This document shows, piece by piece, positions 42,290-51,727 of a stretch of DNA of 64,000 nucleotides. How positions within the stretch are numbered: position 1 is the stretch's first letter; each line of letters opens with the position of its first letter. Made by a program: the position numbers and the translations under genes. The notes under the pieces are model-generated. The model was not told the DNA's origin, searched no databases, and worked only from the letters and a program-made list of their open reading frames with translations. Origin of the DNA: Candidatus Gastranaerophilales bacterium (lineage in GTDB: Bacteria > Cyanobacteriota > Vampirovibrionia > Gastranaerophilales > Gastranaerophilaceae); NCBI GenBank assembly GCA_944324915.1, contig CALUYD010000002.1:62001-126000 (forward strand), read 5' to 3'.

Positions 42290-43126
42290 TTAGCTTTGAA
42301 TTTTATTTACGATATCACCTAATATATCCATTGTTTTTTGGAAAATATCTGAGTTGTACCAATCTGTAAAGGTATCAAATTTTTCGCTTAGTTCGCTATC
42401 TGTAATATGGACTGCAATTTCTGTGTTTTTGCAGATTGAATCTTTAATACTTTTAATATCGCAATTATAAAGAGCAATTTTTTGCGCTTTTTTCAATTTT
42501 GGAAGCGATTTAAGAGTTGAATTTGCAACAAACAAGTTGTTAACTTCCCTAAGTTCTTTTAGGGCTTTTATATCAATTTTTTTGTTTTCATCAGATGAGC
42601 AAATAAAAATATCTTGAGCATTTTCAAGCTCTGACAAATCTTCAATAGGGCAATCTATTATGCATAATTTTCCGACATTTTCAAGATTATCTAAATCTTT
42701 CAAAGCTGAATTTTGAGCAATCAAAATCCCTGCTTCTTTTAGTTTTGGAAGCGATTTTACAGATGAATTTTCAAGGGCGATTGAGCCTACTGCTTTTAGT
42801 TTTGGTAATTTTTTTAATTTTGAATTAACAAGAATTTTGCCTGCTGCTCTTAAGTTTGGCATTTCTGTTATTTCATTTTCTTCATATAGCTTTATTTCTT
42901 GCGAAACTTCAAGAGGAAATGTTGTAAGAGATGATTTTCTTGCATCAAATACGCCAACACAAGCTATAACATTTTCGATTAATTTATCTTCATCAATTCC
43001 AAGCTCTTTGAATGTGGCTTCTTTTGGTTGAGAATAATGGGAAATTATAATTTTATTATCCTTGTTAACGGATGCTTTAATTCCGTATTTTTCAAATATT
43101 TCCACACAAGATTTAACATCGTTCAT
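42290..43126 (-). CDS. leucine-rich-repeat-like protein
   Basis: 278 residues from ATG 43126 (GGAG nine bases upstream); a GTG at 43141 with AAGGAT ahead would add five residues. After a ~95-residue head, seven or so repeats of about 20 residues are visible: LKKLPKLKAVGSIALENS, VKSLPKLKEAGILIAQNS, LKDLDNLENVGKLCI, LKSLPKLKKAQKIALYNC. The pattern (L-K-x-L-P-x-L-K...I-x-L-x-N-S) gives a beta-solenoid such as a bacterial LRR. No signal peptide, so cytosolic or exported by another system. Function unknown. Confidence 0.75.
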   Translation of the reverse strand: MNDVKSCVEIFEKYGIKASVNKDNKIIISHYSQPKEATFKELGIDEDKLIENVIACVGVFDARKSSLTTFPLEVSQEIKLYEENEITEMPNLRAAGKILVNSKLKKLPKLKAVGSIALENSSVKSLPKLKEAGILIAQNSALKDLDNLENVGKLCIIDCPIEDLSELENAQDIFICSSDENKKIDIKALKELREVNNLFVANSTLKSLPKLKKAQKIALYNCDIKSIKDSICKNTEIAVHITDSELSEKFDTFTDWYNSDIFQKTMDILGDIVNKIQS

Positions 43127-43197
43127 TACTAAAGTCTCCACTTTTTATCCTTCATTAAACTTTTCTCTTAAAACTTTTATTCCCTGAAAATAAAATT

Positions 43198-45435
43198 TTA
43201 TATCATAGATATTTTATTTTCTTTATAGTCGTAGAGAATTTTTTTGTTTTTATTTATGCCGTAATAAAAATTATTTTTTGGAATTTCATCTAATTTGAAA
43301 TTTATTTCTTTTTTAAATTCTCCATCAATTACAATATAGTTATCAAATAGATAATCAACATTTTTGAATGCTTTTTTGTAATTTCCAAAACATAATATAA
43401 ATTCTGCTTTATTTATTCCAAGCTCTTGAGCTAGAGGAGTTTCAAGGTTTGGTCCGGCAGGAATTGAACGAGTCGGGTTTTTAGGGTTTGAAATAGTATT
43501 AAAACACCTCAACAAACAAATTCTAAGTTCATTTTTATATATTTCATATTCGCAAAGCCCTTTAGTTAAGACTATTAAGTTATTTGCGCATATAAAATTT
43601 TGCATAGGATACGAGTTGCTCTTAAGTTCAATCGGTCTTTTTGCGGGCATGAAATCTTGCATTTTGTAATTTGAATCGATTTTTCTTTCAATTATTCCTA
43701 TGGCATCTTGTGCTATTGTTGTTTTGATTTCATCTTTTGAAATCAAAACAAGTTGTATTTTGTGGTTTTTAGTTTTGTTGTTAATTTTTGAATTGAATTT
43801 AATAAAATCAGATTGATTATCAATAATTGCGCTTAATTCAATATCTTTAAAATATAATTTAAGCGAGCTTTGAATTGTTCCATTGTATTCAATTTCGGTT
43901 TTTTTAAGTTTAATTTCTTTATATTCTCCATAAGGAGCAAAATTATAGCTATCGCCTTTATCTTTGATATCAGTCAATTTAAGCTCAAAAAATTCTGATG
44001 TTTTTTTGTTTTTAATAAAAATTTTATTGTTTTTTATTTCTAATTTTATAAAATCATTTTCAATTGAATTATTTGTAACTTTATTTTTCTTTATAGGTTT
44101 TTTAATTTTAACTGTGTTAAATTCAAAATTATTGTTGTTTGATATTTCTATGATTTGAGTATAAATATTACATATATCTTCTGTTACAGGGATTTTATAG
44201 ATGTCATACAATAATTCATCGCAAAAACCTCTTTTTGTTTCTATTATTTGAGAATTTTTCAAAATATAAGGTAAATCAACTTGAATTTTTTTGATTTTAG
44301 AATTTGAAAGATTTAAAATTCCTATTTTATCTGTGCTTTTATTTTGAATTTTATGTTTTAGCTTAAAATTTCCTATTATTCTTTTTTTAATAGCATTTAG
44401 CGCTAGTTCGCATTTTTCAAAACGTGAATCAACGCTTTTTGCTACACTATCAATTGAACAACCGTAAATACCATCATGGGCGTGATTTTTGATTAAAGTT
44501 TTATAAATTTCTTCAATATTTTCTTCATATTTTTCTTTTAAATAATGATTTATAGGTTCAATTATTCTTGATAATTTATTTTGAATTTCATTATTTTTTA
44601 TTTTTTGAGGTATTCTTGCGCTATATACACCGCTTAAAATGTATGTATTTGAGTTATCTAAAAATTCTTTTTCTTTTGTGTGGTTTTCAAATTTTGCTTT
44701 TTTAAAATATTCAAAAGGACTGCTTAGAATAATTTCATAATCTTCAAGTTTTGAATTAACAAATTGAATTTTTTTATTTGCATCTTTGAGCATTCCTAAA
44801 TGATCTGCGCCAATTGGCAAAAGCAGAGTGTTTTTTGAATATTTTGAAATTTTATCAAGATAATTTTTAATTCCTTCAATATTTATTTCATCTTGATGAA
44901 AGAAATCATTAAAATAGCCTTGAACAAGCCAAGTAGTATTAATATTATTTTTTATAAAATTACAATTATTGTTAATTTTTTTAGGATTTATTCCTCTCCA
45001 AATGAGGGCTTTGTCGATATTTTTAAAATTAAGTGCGCAAAATGCGGAATTTGAAATTCCGAAAATATCTGAAAGATAGCCTATATGTTCTTTTTGGTTA
45101 AATTCTTTTGATAGTTCCATTCCTATATCAAGATTTTTAAGCATAGAAATAAAATTTACCAAATAGCTATCCGCACTTACAAAATATGGACCAATTGCAA
45201 GTTTTTTTTGTTTTATTAGAGATATAATTTCTTCTTTTTTATTTTTTCTATATTTTAAATAGTCTAAAAGAGCTATAACTTGACCGTCTAAATAAAAAAA
45301 CGGAGCATTATTTTTCTTTAATTCATCTAAAACTATATCAAATACATCAAGAAATCTAAGATTGAAATCTTCTTTATCTCGATACCATTCTCTATCCCAA
45401 TGTGTGTGCAAATATGCATAAACTCGCTTTTTCAT
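43198..45435 (-). CDS. glycoside hydrolase family 38 (alpha-mannosidase-like)
   Basis: 745 residues. Catalytic domain with the GH38 metal site HTHWDREWY (H10, H12, D14), the metal/nucleophile-type aspartate D123 in GYLSDIFGIS, LIWRGI, and KNHAHDGIYGCSID for the second histidine ligand, followed by a beta-rich C-terminal half. No signal peptide, so it acts inside on imported mannosides or on host-glycan fragments. Lysine/asparagine-rich composition is extreme even for this genome. Single gene. Confidence 0.9.
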   Translation of the reverse strand: MKKRVYAYLHTHWDREWYRDKEDFNLRFLDVFDIVLDELKKNNAPFFYLDGQVIALLDYLKYRKNKKEEIISLIKQKKLAIGPYFVSADSYLVNFISMLKNLDIGMELSKEFNQKEHIGYLSDIFGISNSAFCALNFKNIDKALIWRGINPKKINNNCNFIKNNINTTWLVQGYFNDFFHQDEINIEGIKNYLDKISKYSKNTLLLPIGADHLGMLKDANKKIQFVNSKLEDYEIILSSPFEYFKKAKFENHTKEKEFLDNSNTYILSGVYSARIPQKIKNNEIQNKLSRIIEPINHYLKEKYEENIEEIYKTLIKNHAHDGIYGCSIDSVAKSVDSRFEKCELALNAIKKRIIGNFKLKHKIQNKSTDKIGILNLSNSKIKKIQVDLPYILKNSQIIETKRGFCDELLYDIYKIPVTEDICNIYTQIIEISNNNNFEFNTVKIKKPIKKNKVTNNSIENDFIKLEIKNNKIFIKNKKTSEFFELKLTDIKDKGDSYNFAPYGEYKEIKLKKTEIEYNGTIQSSLKLYFKDIELSAIIDNQSDFIKFNSKINNKTKNHKIQLVLISKDEIKTTIAQDAIGIIERKIDSNYKMQDFMPAKRPIELKSNSYPMQNFICANNLIVLTKGLCEYEIYKNELRICLLRCFNTISNPKNPTRSIPAGPNLETPLAQELGINKAEFILCFGNYKKAFKNVDYLFDNYIVIDGEFKKEINFKLDEIPKNNFYYGINKNKKILYDYKENKISMI

Positions 45436-45625
45436 AGTATTATTTTAAAACTTTTTTAATATCAAAAAATACTATAAACAATTGAATAAAATTTATAAAA
45501 TATCCTCTATTCGATTGCAATTTTTTTATATTACATAACATGGATGAGTTTTAAAATTTTAAATGTTGTATTATAAAAAAGCAAAGAAAATTAGTATATC
45601 CCCCATTAATTTAGAAGAGTTAAAA

Positions 45626-45889
45626 ATGAAAGACAGAAAGACACAAAGAACTTTAGAAACAGAAATTTTGAACTGCAAAAAAAGACTTAAAGAACTTGCG
45701 CCTTACATTGAGGAGGATGAAGAAAAGTCTAAAGAGTACAATAAAGTTATTGTACAAAAGGCAATATTGGTTGATAGGTACAAAAAATTATGTTACAGAC
45801 CTTCTTTTGCTCAAAGAATAAAAGAAGCGCTAGCTTGCAATCCTTTTGAGAAAAAAGAAAAACTTATTTGTGACTACTTTTTATCTTAA
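45626..45889 (+). CDS. hypothetical small cytosolic protein
   Basis: 87 residues from ATG 45626; an upstream ATG at 45563 in the same frame has no ribosome site and the upstream part overlaps a TATTAT box (45570-45575). Charged, helical (TQRTLETEILNCKKRLKEL, IEEDEEKSKEYNKVIVQKA) with three cysteines. Function unknown. Followed by a terminator. Confidence 0.55.
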   Translation: MKDRKTQRTLETEILNCKKRLKELAPYIEEDEEKSKEYNKVIVQKAILVDRYKKLCYRPSFAQRIKEALACNPFEKKEKLICDYFLS

Positions 45890-45905
45890 TTAAAGTATGG
45901 TTATA

Positions 45906-45938
45906 AAAAAAGCGCATTTTGGATAAATGCGCTTTTTT
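45906..45938 (+). terminator. strong terminator
   Basis: Perfect 14-base stem AAAAAAGCGCATTT / AAATGCGCTTTTTT with five-base loop; can also serve the convergent PEBP gene. Confidence 0.92.
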
Positions 45939-45960
45939 ATGTTTTGGTTTTTATTTTTTG

Positions 45961-46515
45961 TTATTTTCTTTCGTATAGTCCTGTGATTGTTGATTTAGCT
46001 ATTGAATGAGCTATGACTTTCTTTTCAACTTCTGTGGGGGCTTCATTTTTATCAACATCAAGTTTTTCAACATCAAGAGCATAAATTGTAAAATTATAAT
46101 GATGTATTCCATGGCCTTTTGGAGGGCAAGCTCCGCCATAGCCTATTGTTTTAAAATCTGTTATTGTTTCTGTTGCACCTTTAATTTTTTCTCCTTGTGC
46201 AACTGATTTTACACTAAGTGGAATATTTACAACAAGCCAATGATACCATCCGGTGGGAGTCGGCGCATCAGGGTCATGACAGATTATAGCAAAACTTTTT
46301 GTATTTATTGGAGGAGTATTCCAGCTTAATTGAGGAGATACATTTGAACCATTACAACCATATCCGTTGTATATTTGTGCATTTGGTAATTGAGAATTAT
46401 GAACTATTTCGTTGCTTGTTAGTTTAAAAGTACTTTCTTCGACTTTATCTATTGCGCTAGACACTATTATTCCTCCTAAATATAAACAAACTATTAATAA
46501 TATAATCTTTCTCAT
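45961..46515 (-). CDS. PEBP-like protein, YbhB/YbcL family, secreted
   Basis: 184 residues with a signal peptide (to about residue 21). Conserved PEBP segments: CNGSNVSPQLSW, HDPDAPTPTGWYHWLVVNIP, GYGGACPPKGHGIHHYNF. Members bind phospholipid or phosphate-like ligands; bacterial roles are not settled. Signal peptide suggests a periplasmic or surface form. Starts 14 bases after the UbiA gene on the same strand. Confidence 0.92.
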   Translation of the reverse strand: MRKIILLIVCLYLGGIIVSSAIDKVEESTFKLTSNEIVHNSQLPNAQIYNGYGCNGSNVSPQLSWNTPPINTKSFAIICHDPDAPTPTGWYHWLVVNIPLSVKSVAQGEKIKGATETITDFKTIGYGGACPPKGHGIHHYNFTIYALDVEKLDVDKNEAPTEVEKKVIAHSIAKSTITGLYERK

Positions 46516-46528
46516 ATTTCCTCTTTTA

Positions 46529-47509
46529 TTACATCATTGCGCCAATTGCCGCAAAAATTGCGAAAAATGATGAAAAATTTCGAGCAAGGTAAAATCTGAA
46601 CATGAAGTAATCAAATCTTTCTTCTTTGATTTCTTTCCAATTTTCAAACATACCCCAATACCAACGAGGCTCAAATTTAACATCTTTTATATTTATATAA
46701 TCTTTTATTGATTCGTTCAACTTTGTTGCAATTGGTAAAGTTAAAAATACACTTAACATATATGGGTTAAACATTCCTTTTAATACGCCAAAAACAACAA
46801 TATAATAAGCTAAAATCATCATCCATTTCATTGCTGTTATGGCTCTTTTTTTGGTTTTCAACATTCTTGCTAAAGTATTTTTATTTTCTTTTTCGTCAAA
46901 TTCCCAATCCATAATATTATGAGTGTGTAAAAGAATAATTGTTGTTAAAAATATTGCCCAAGATAATAAAAATAAACTTGAGTTAAATTCTCCGCTTAAA
47001 GCGTAATATCCGCCCATTATCATTAATGGGCCAAAAATTAATCCAACAATTATTTCAGACATATAATACTTGGATGAAATCGGATAAAACAATGTTAATA
47101 ATGCGCCAATAAGTGCAAATAAAAGCACTTTCCAATCTGTTGTGTATGCAAAATAAAAACCTATTAATAATGCTGAGCCAAATAATAATGTTAATATTAA
47201 TTTAACTTGATTAAGTGAATATGTACCGTTTCTGATTAATCTTGCTTTTTTTTCAAGACTAAAATGCATATTTTCAAAATTATAGCCTTGATTTAACTTG
47301 GTTTTAACATCTATGTAGCAATCAAATAAATTTGCTCCCAAATGAACAAAACAAAGTGCAACAATTAACAGTAAAAAATTAATTATGCTGAATTTTTCAC
47401 TATAAAAAGCATAAGAAAATATAATAAAACATGCCCCTAGTGTCATATTTAGACTATAAAATCGAGTAAGCTCCATAAAGTTTTTTAAATTTAATAATAA
47501 GTTATCCAT
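46529..47509 (-). CDS. UbiA-family prenyltransferase
   Basis: 326 residues from ATG 47509 (GGGGA seven bases upstream). Polytopic, about eight hydrophobic helices. First Asp-rich motif appears as GANLFDCYIDVKTK (N-x-x-D-x-x-x-D) and the second as HNIMDWEFDEKENK. Transfers a prenyl group to an aromatic or lipid acceptor (MenA-, UbiA- or DGGGP-synthase-like). The acceptor is not determinable. Co-directional with the PEBP gene. Confidence 0.9.
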   Translation of the reverse strand: MDNLLLNLKNFMELTRFYSLNMTLGACFIIFSYAFYSEKFSIINFLLLIVALCFVHLGANLFDCYIDVKTKLNQGYNFENMHFSLEKKARLIRNGTYSLNQVKLILTLLFGSALLIGFYFAYTTDWKVLLFALIGALLTLFYPISSKYYMSEIIVGLIFGPLMIMGGYYALSGEFNSSLFLLSWAIFLTTIILLHTHNIMDWEFDEKENKNTLARMLKTKKRAITAMKWMMILAYYIVVFGVLKGMFNPYMLSVFLTLPIATKLNESIKDYINIKDVKFEPRWYWGMFENWKEIKEERFDYFMFRFYLARNFSSFFAIFAAIGAMM

Positions 47510-47681
47510 CTTAAAATCCCCAAGTATTTTGACCATTATATTATACAATATATTTTAAAATTTCAAGTTCGTATTAAGTATTAAGAATTATTAACAAAAT
47601 ATATTTTTATAAGCAATATTACTATAACGAAAAACTTTATTAATTTATAGGGGAACACACAAAATTAATAGGGGGTTTATT

Positions 47682-48572
47682 ATGACAGTTGGAGCAACAA
47701 CAGGAGTAGGGACTACGCCTGCAACTAATCCTGTAAATGAGGATTTTAAGATTAAAGATTATACTTTTTTAAAATCTGATTTAGAAGAAATGCAAGAAAT
47801 AATGAATAGTGGCGATTTATCTCAAGCTAATGAAAAAAGAGATGAAATGGCGGCAACTATTATGGGAATGTATGCTCAAAATGGCGCATCTATTTCTGAA
47901 GATGAAGCACTTGCTTTGGTTGATTTGAATTATGAAAGCGTTAAAGAAGAACTATTAGCAGCGCAAGCTGAAGCAGAAGAATTTGAAATCAAGGATTATG
48001 GGTTTTTGAGAACCGATTTGGAATTAATGAATGCAAAATTCAATGACGGCAATCAATATCAAGCCTTAGATATGAGATCTGAAATGGCACAAACTATCAT
48101 GGATATGTATGCTGAAAATGGTTCATCAATTTCTAAAGATGAAGCACTTGCTTTGGTTGATTTAAATTATAGAAGTATTTCTGGTAATGTTTCAGTGGTT
48201 CAAACTATACAGAATACTACAAAGTCTGCTGATTCATTTTGGAATAATGTTCCAATAGTGAACTTGTTTATTGATGATACATCAGCTGAAGATTTATTTG
48301 ATTATATGGATGACGGAAAATTGGACAAAGAGCGTGTATCAAAGGATAATACGGAAAAAGCAGCAAAAACTGTTGCAGTAGGTACTGCTGCAGGTGCAGC
48401 GATAGGTATTGGAGTTGCTGCATTGTCCGGAACTAAAGTAGGTTCTGCAATAGGTGCATTTGTTGGTTCTCTCGTTCCTGGTGCCGGTACGGCAATTGGT
48501 ATGGCAGTGGGTGCAGGAATTGGATTATTGGTAGGCGGAATTTCATATTTTCTTTCAAATCGAAAAGACTAA
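47682..48572 (+). CDS. glycine-zipper protein with an internal tandem duplication
   Basis: 296 residues, unknown function. Residues 21-87 and 100-166 are near copies (each has IKDY.FL, DLE.M, M..MYA.NG and S.DEALALVDLNY), reflecting a recent duplication. The C-terminal third is a long Gly/Ala hydrophobic block (AAGAAIGIGVAALSG, GAFVGSLVPGAGTAIGMAVG) like glycine-zipper membrane domains. No signal peptide. AGGGGG ribosome site. Could be a membrane-inserting effector or a scaffold; no partner gene is adjacent. Confidence 0.75.
   Translation: MTVGATTGVGTTPATNPVNEDFKIKDYTFLKSDLEEMQEIMNSGDLSQANEKRDEMAATIMGMYAQNGASISEDEALALVDLNYESVKEELLAAQAEAEEFEIKDYGFLRTDLELMNAKFNDGNQYQALDMRSEMAQTIMDMYAENGSSISKDEALALVDLNYRSISGNVSVVQTIQNTTKSADSFWNNVPIVNLFIDDTSAEDLFDYMDDGKLDKERVSKDNTEKAAKTVAVGTAAGAAIGIGVAALSGTKVGSAIGAFVGSLVPGAGTAIGMAVGAGIGLLVGGISYFLSNRKD
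47901..48170 (+). repeat. duplicated segment, 33-nt core at 47901-47933 and 48138-48170
   Basis: The 33-nt cores differ at a single position (TTG versus TTA of Leu). The protein repeats extend over about 67 residues. The low divergence at synonymous sites implies a recent or gene-converted duplication. Confidence 0.9.
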
Positions 48573-48596
48573 ATGTTATAACTTTATATGTTGATA

Positions 48597-48630
48597 AAAT
48601 AATACCTGTATAATGCAGGTATTATTTTTT
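48597..48630 (+). terminator. terminator after glycine-zipper gene
   Basis: 12-base stem AAATAATACCTG / CAGGTATTATTT with seven-base loop and a following six-T run. Confidence 0.9.
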
Positions 48631-48899
48631 ATTAATAAATGTTACATTTATAAAAATTATTTTTTTAAACATACGTTTTTTATATCAATTCATAAAACTT
48701 TACAAAATATCGCTGAAAGTATTAATTTTAAAACTTTTCAGCGATATTGTAATATCTAAATGTGTTTTATATTTAAAAAAATAATTTTAATAAAATAGCG
48801 AAAATCTTTATTTTTCTTGAATTTTTCGCCTTTTTTGACTTGCATTGAAAAATTCAACATGTATGATTGTTTATACTGAAGTAAAAAATAAGGAAAACT
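48631..48899. other. 269-bp gene-free region with a long hairpin before infA
   Basis: No reading frame of note. A 15-base stem with one bulge (48706-48720 pairing with 48733-48748; loop 48721-48732) lies in the middle, without a T tract. TTGACT at 48835-48840 and several TATACT/TATGAT candidates at 48862-48877 may form the ribosomal-operon promoter, but spacing is poor. AAGGA at 48890 serves infA. Confidence 0.5.
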
Positions 48900-49115
48900 A
48901 TGTCAAAAGACGTAATAGAACTAGAAGGTACAATACTTGAATCATTGCCTAACGCGATGTTTAGAGTTGAACTTGAAAACGGGCATGAGATTTTAGCTCA
49001 TATTTCAGGAAAAATCAGAAAAAACTTCATAAGAATTTTGCCGGGCGATAAGGTAAAAGTTGAAATGACACCTTACGACCTAAGCAGAGGAAGAATTACA
49101 TACAGATTAAAATAA
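48900..49115 (+). CDS. infA: translation initiation factor IF-1
   Basis: 71-residue S1-like OB fold that occupies the ribosomal A site during initiation. Sequence ([47 protein letters not shown]) is standard. First gene of a ten-gene ribosomal operon; SD AAGGA before ATG. Not preceded by secY-adk-map as is common in Firmicutes. Confidence 0.98.
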   Translation: MSKDVIELEGTILESLPNAMFRVELENGHEILAHISGKIRKNFIRILPGDKVKVEMTPYDLSRGRITYRLK

Positions 49116-49127
49116 AAGGATAAAAAA

Positions 49128-49241
49128 ATGAAAGTAAGAGCATCAGTAAAAAAAATCTGTAAAGACTGCCAAATCATTAAAAGACGTGGCAGAGTTACAG
49201 TAGTGTGCAAACACCCAAAACACAAACAAAGACAAGGTTAA
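49128..49241 (+). CDS. rpmJ: 50S ribosomal protein L36 (C+ form)
   Basis: 37 residues with the zinc-ribbon ligands C11, C14, C27 and H32 ([13 protein letters not shown]). Typical start [16 protein letters not shown] ribosome site. Too short for ordinary gene callers. Presence of the zinc-binding form shows that a Zn-free paralogue may exist elsewhere. Confidence 0.97.
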   Translation: MKVRASVKKICKDCQIIKRRGRVTVVCKHPKHKQRQG

Positions 49242-49257
49242 TAATAGGAGAAGATAA

Positions 49258-49626
49258 ATGGCAAGACTAGCAGGGGTAGATTTACCTCGTAATAAAAGAA
49301 TGATTATAGCACTTACATATATCTACGGCATTGGACCAACCAGAAGTGCAAAAATCTTAGCTGCATGCGACATTTCTCAAGATTTGAGAACTGACGATTT
49401 GACAGATGATGATATTAAAAAATTAAGAAATGAAATTGCTAATTACACAATCGAAGGCGACCTAAAAAGAGAAGAATCACTTCATATTAAACGTTTAGGT
49501 GAAATCGGTTCTTATCGTGGTATTCGCCATAGAAGAAAATTACCTGTTCGTGGTCAAAGAACAAAAACAAATGCAAGAACACGCAGAGGTAAAAAAACAG
49601 GCCCAATCGCTAACAAGAAAAAATAG
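49258..49626 (+). CDS. rpsM: 30S ribosomal protein S13
   Basis: 122 residues, normal length. Starts [14 protein letters not shown], contains the helix-turn-helix-like [14 protein letters not shown] and the conserved [19 protein letters not shown] basic C-terminus. Head-region protein contacting tRNA and S19. AGGAG ribosome site. Confidence 0.99.
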   Translation: MARLAGVDLPRNKRMIIALTYIYGIGPTRSAKILAACDISQDLRTDDLTDDDIKKLRNEIANYTIEGDLKREESLHIKRLGEIGSYRGIRHRRKLPVRGQRTKTNARTRRGKKTGPIANKKK

Positions 49627-49676
49627 GGTCTGCTAAATTATAGGACTTAAAAGTAATTAACTAAAAGGAAAGTAAA

Positions 49677-50063
49677 ATGGCTAAACCACAAAAAACTAAA
49701 AAGAAAGAAAGAAAGAATATATTGCAAGGTGTGGTTCATATTCAATCCACATTTAATAATACAATAGTAACTTCTACAGATACTCAAGGTAACGCTGTTG
49801 CTTGGGCTTCTGCTGGTGGCTGCGGTTTTAAAGGTGCTAGAAAAGGTACTCCGTTTGCTGCTCAATCTGCTGCAGAAATTGTAGCTAAAAAATCAATCGA
49901 TCAAGGCATGAAAAAAGTTGAAGTATACGTTAAAGGCCCTGGTTCAGGTAGAGAAACTGCAATAAGAGCTATCCAAGGAGCAGGTCTTGAAATTACATTA
50001 ATTAAAGATGTTACTCCAATTCCTCACAATGGTTGCCGTCCACCTAAAAAGAGACGTGTTTAA
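49677..50063 (+). CDS. rpsK: 30S ribosomal protein S11
   Basis: 128 residues. [54 protein letters not shown] and the end [12 protein letters not shown] are all typical. Platform protein. AAGGAAAG ribosome site. Confidence 0.99.
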   Translation: MAKPQKTKKKERKNILQGVVHIQSTFNNTIVTSTDTQGNAVAWASAGGCGFKGARKGTPFAAQSAAEIVAKKSIDQGMKKVEVYVKGPGSGRETAIRAIQGAGLEITLIKDVTPIPHNGCRPPKKRRV

Positions 50064-50097
50064 TAGTTAGTTAAAGATTATACAAATAGGAGCTAAA

Positions 50098-50700
50098 ATG
50101 GCTAAATATACAGGACCAACTAATAAATTATTCAGAAACTATGGTGTTAAAGATTTATCTAACCGTAAATTAACAACATCTATGAGACAGCATGCGTCTG
50201 GTCAACATGGTGCTGCAAGAAAGAAAAGTTCTGATTATGCTCTTCAATTAAAAGCAAAACAAACAATCAGAATGACTTATTTAGTTAGCGAAAAACAATT
50301 CGCAAAATATTATGAAAATGCTTCAAGAAAAACAGGCGTAACAGGTACAATCATGTTACAAACTCTTGAATCAAGATTAGATAATGTATTATACAGAGCA
50401 GGTTTTGCTATCACAAGACGTCAAGCAAGACAAATTGTAAACCACGCTCATGTGCTTGTAAACGGTAAAAAAGTTGACATCCCATCTTATTTATTGAAAG
50501 CAGGCGACGTTGTTACAGTTAGAGAAAACTCTAAAGAATTCGTTAAAAATGTAATGGAACAAATCGACTTAGCTCTAAGCTATGCTTGGTTAACAGTTGA
50601 TAGAAACGAATTATCTGTTACATTTGATAGAATTCCACAAAGAGAAGAGTTAGACCCTGAATTTAAAGAACAACTCGTTATTGAATACTACTCTAAATAA
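50098..50700 (+). CDS. rpsD: 30S ribosomal protein S4
   Basis: 200 residues; S4 RNA-binding motif LDNVLYRAGFAITRRQAR plus YTGPTNKLFRNYG start. Assembly initiator and, in many bacteria, translational repressor of this operon. Its presence between rpsK and rpoA follows the alpha-operon order of most bacteria rather than that of cyanobacteria, where rpsD lies elsewhere. Confidence 0.99.
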   Translation: MAKYTGPTNKLFRNYGVKDLSNRKLTTSMRQHASGQHGAARKKSSDYALQLKAKQTIRMTYLVSEKQFAKYYENASRKTGVTGTIMLQTLESRLDNVLYRAGFAITRRQARQIVNHAHVLVNGKKVDIPSYLLKAGDVVTVRENSKEFVKNVMEQIDLALSYAWLTVDRNELSVTFDRIPQREELDPEFKEQLVIEYYSK

Positions 50701-50721
50701 TAATTGGGAGAGAATAAAATT

Positions 50722-51699
50722 ATGGAACTTAAAATTAAAAACATTAATACAACAACTTCATCTGATGGTTCACAATACGGTAAATTCGTTATTGAACCAC
50801 TTGAAAGAGGCTACGGTGCTACTATTGGTAATGCACTTAGAAGAGTTTTACTATCTAGCTTAGAAGGTGCAGCTGTAACTTCTGTAAGAATTGAAGGTAT
50901 CACTCACGAATACACATCAATTCCCGGTGTTGTTGAAGATGTTATTGATATTATGTTAAATCTTAAATCTGTTGTTGTTAAAACTGATACAGCAGAGCCA
51001 CAACATTTAAGATTAGACGCTACAAAACCCGGCCCTGTTCTTGCAGGCGATATCGAATTACCGGCTGGTGTTAAAATCGTTAACCCTGATTGCGTAATTT
51101 GTACATTGTCAGAAGGCGGTTCAATCCATGCCGATATTACCGTTGAAGTAGGCAAAGGTTATGTTGCTGTTGATGTTTTAAAAGAACATAAAAACGGGCT
51201 TCCAATCGATTTATTGCCGATTGATGCGGTATTTATGCCAATCAGAAGAGTTAGCTACAATGTTGAGCCTGCTCGTGTTGGTGAATCATTGGATTTTGAC
51301 AAATTAACTCTTGAAATTTGGTCTAACGGTTCAATCGAAGTTGGTGCAGCGTTATCAAAGGCTTCTAACTTATTAATTGAACACTTCAGCCAAATTGCAG
51401 GAATTTCAGGAACTCCTGTTCAAGTTAAACAAGAAGTTGTTGAAGAAGCAGTAAATGAAGAAGTTGTTGCTCCGACATTATCAATTGAAGATTTAGAACT
51501 TTCAGTTCGTGCTTATAATTGCTTAAAAAGAGCTTCAATCAATTCAATGACTGAATTATTGAAAAAATCAGAACATGATTTATTAAATATTAAAAACTTT
51601 GGTAAAAAATCATCAGACGAAGTTATCGAAAAACTTCATCAAATGGGTCTTGATCTTCAACCAAACCCTGAAGATGCTGATGACTTGGAATTAATATAA
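50722..51699 (+). CDS. rpoA: RNA polymerase alpha subunit
   Basis: 325 residues from ATG 50722 (GGGAGAG ten bases upstream; the in-frame TTG at 50704 lies within that site). N-terminal assembly domain (FVIEPLERGYGATIGNALRR) and C-terminal domain with RAYNCLKRASINSMTELL, LLNIKNFGKKSSDEVIEK for UP-element and activator contact. Linker is Val/Glu rich. Confidence 0.99.
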   Translation: MELKIKNINTTTSSDGSQYGKFVIEPLERGYGATIGNALRRVLLSSLEGAAVTSVRIEGITHEYTSIPGVVEDVIDIMLNLKSVVVKTDTAEPQHLRLDATKPGPVLAGDIELPAGVKIVNPDCVICTLSEGGSIHADITVEVGKGYVAVDVLKEHKNGLPIDLLPIDAVFMPIRRVSYNVEPARVGESLDFDKLTLEIWSNGSIEVGAALSKASNLLIEHFSQIAGISGTPVQVKQEVVEEAVNEEVVAPTLSIEDLELSVRAYNCLKRASINSMTELLKKSEHDLLNIKNFGKKSSDEVIEKLHQMGLDLQPNPEDADDLELI

Positions 51700-51727
51700 T
51701 ATAGTCTAATAAAAAAGGAAAAATAAA

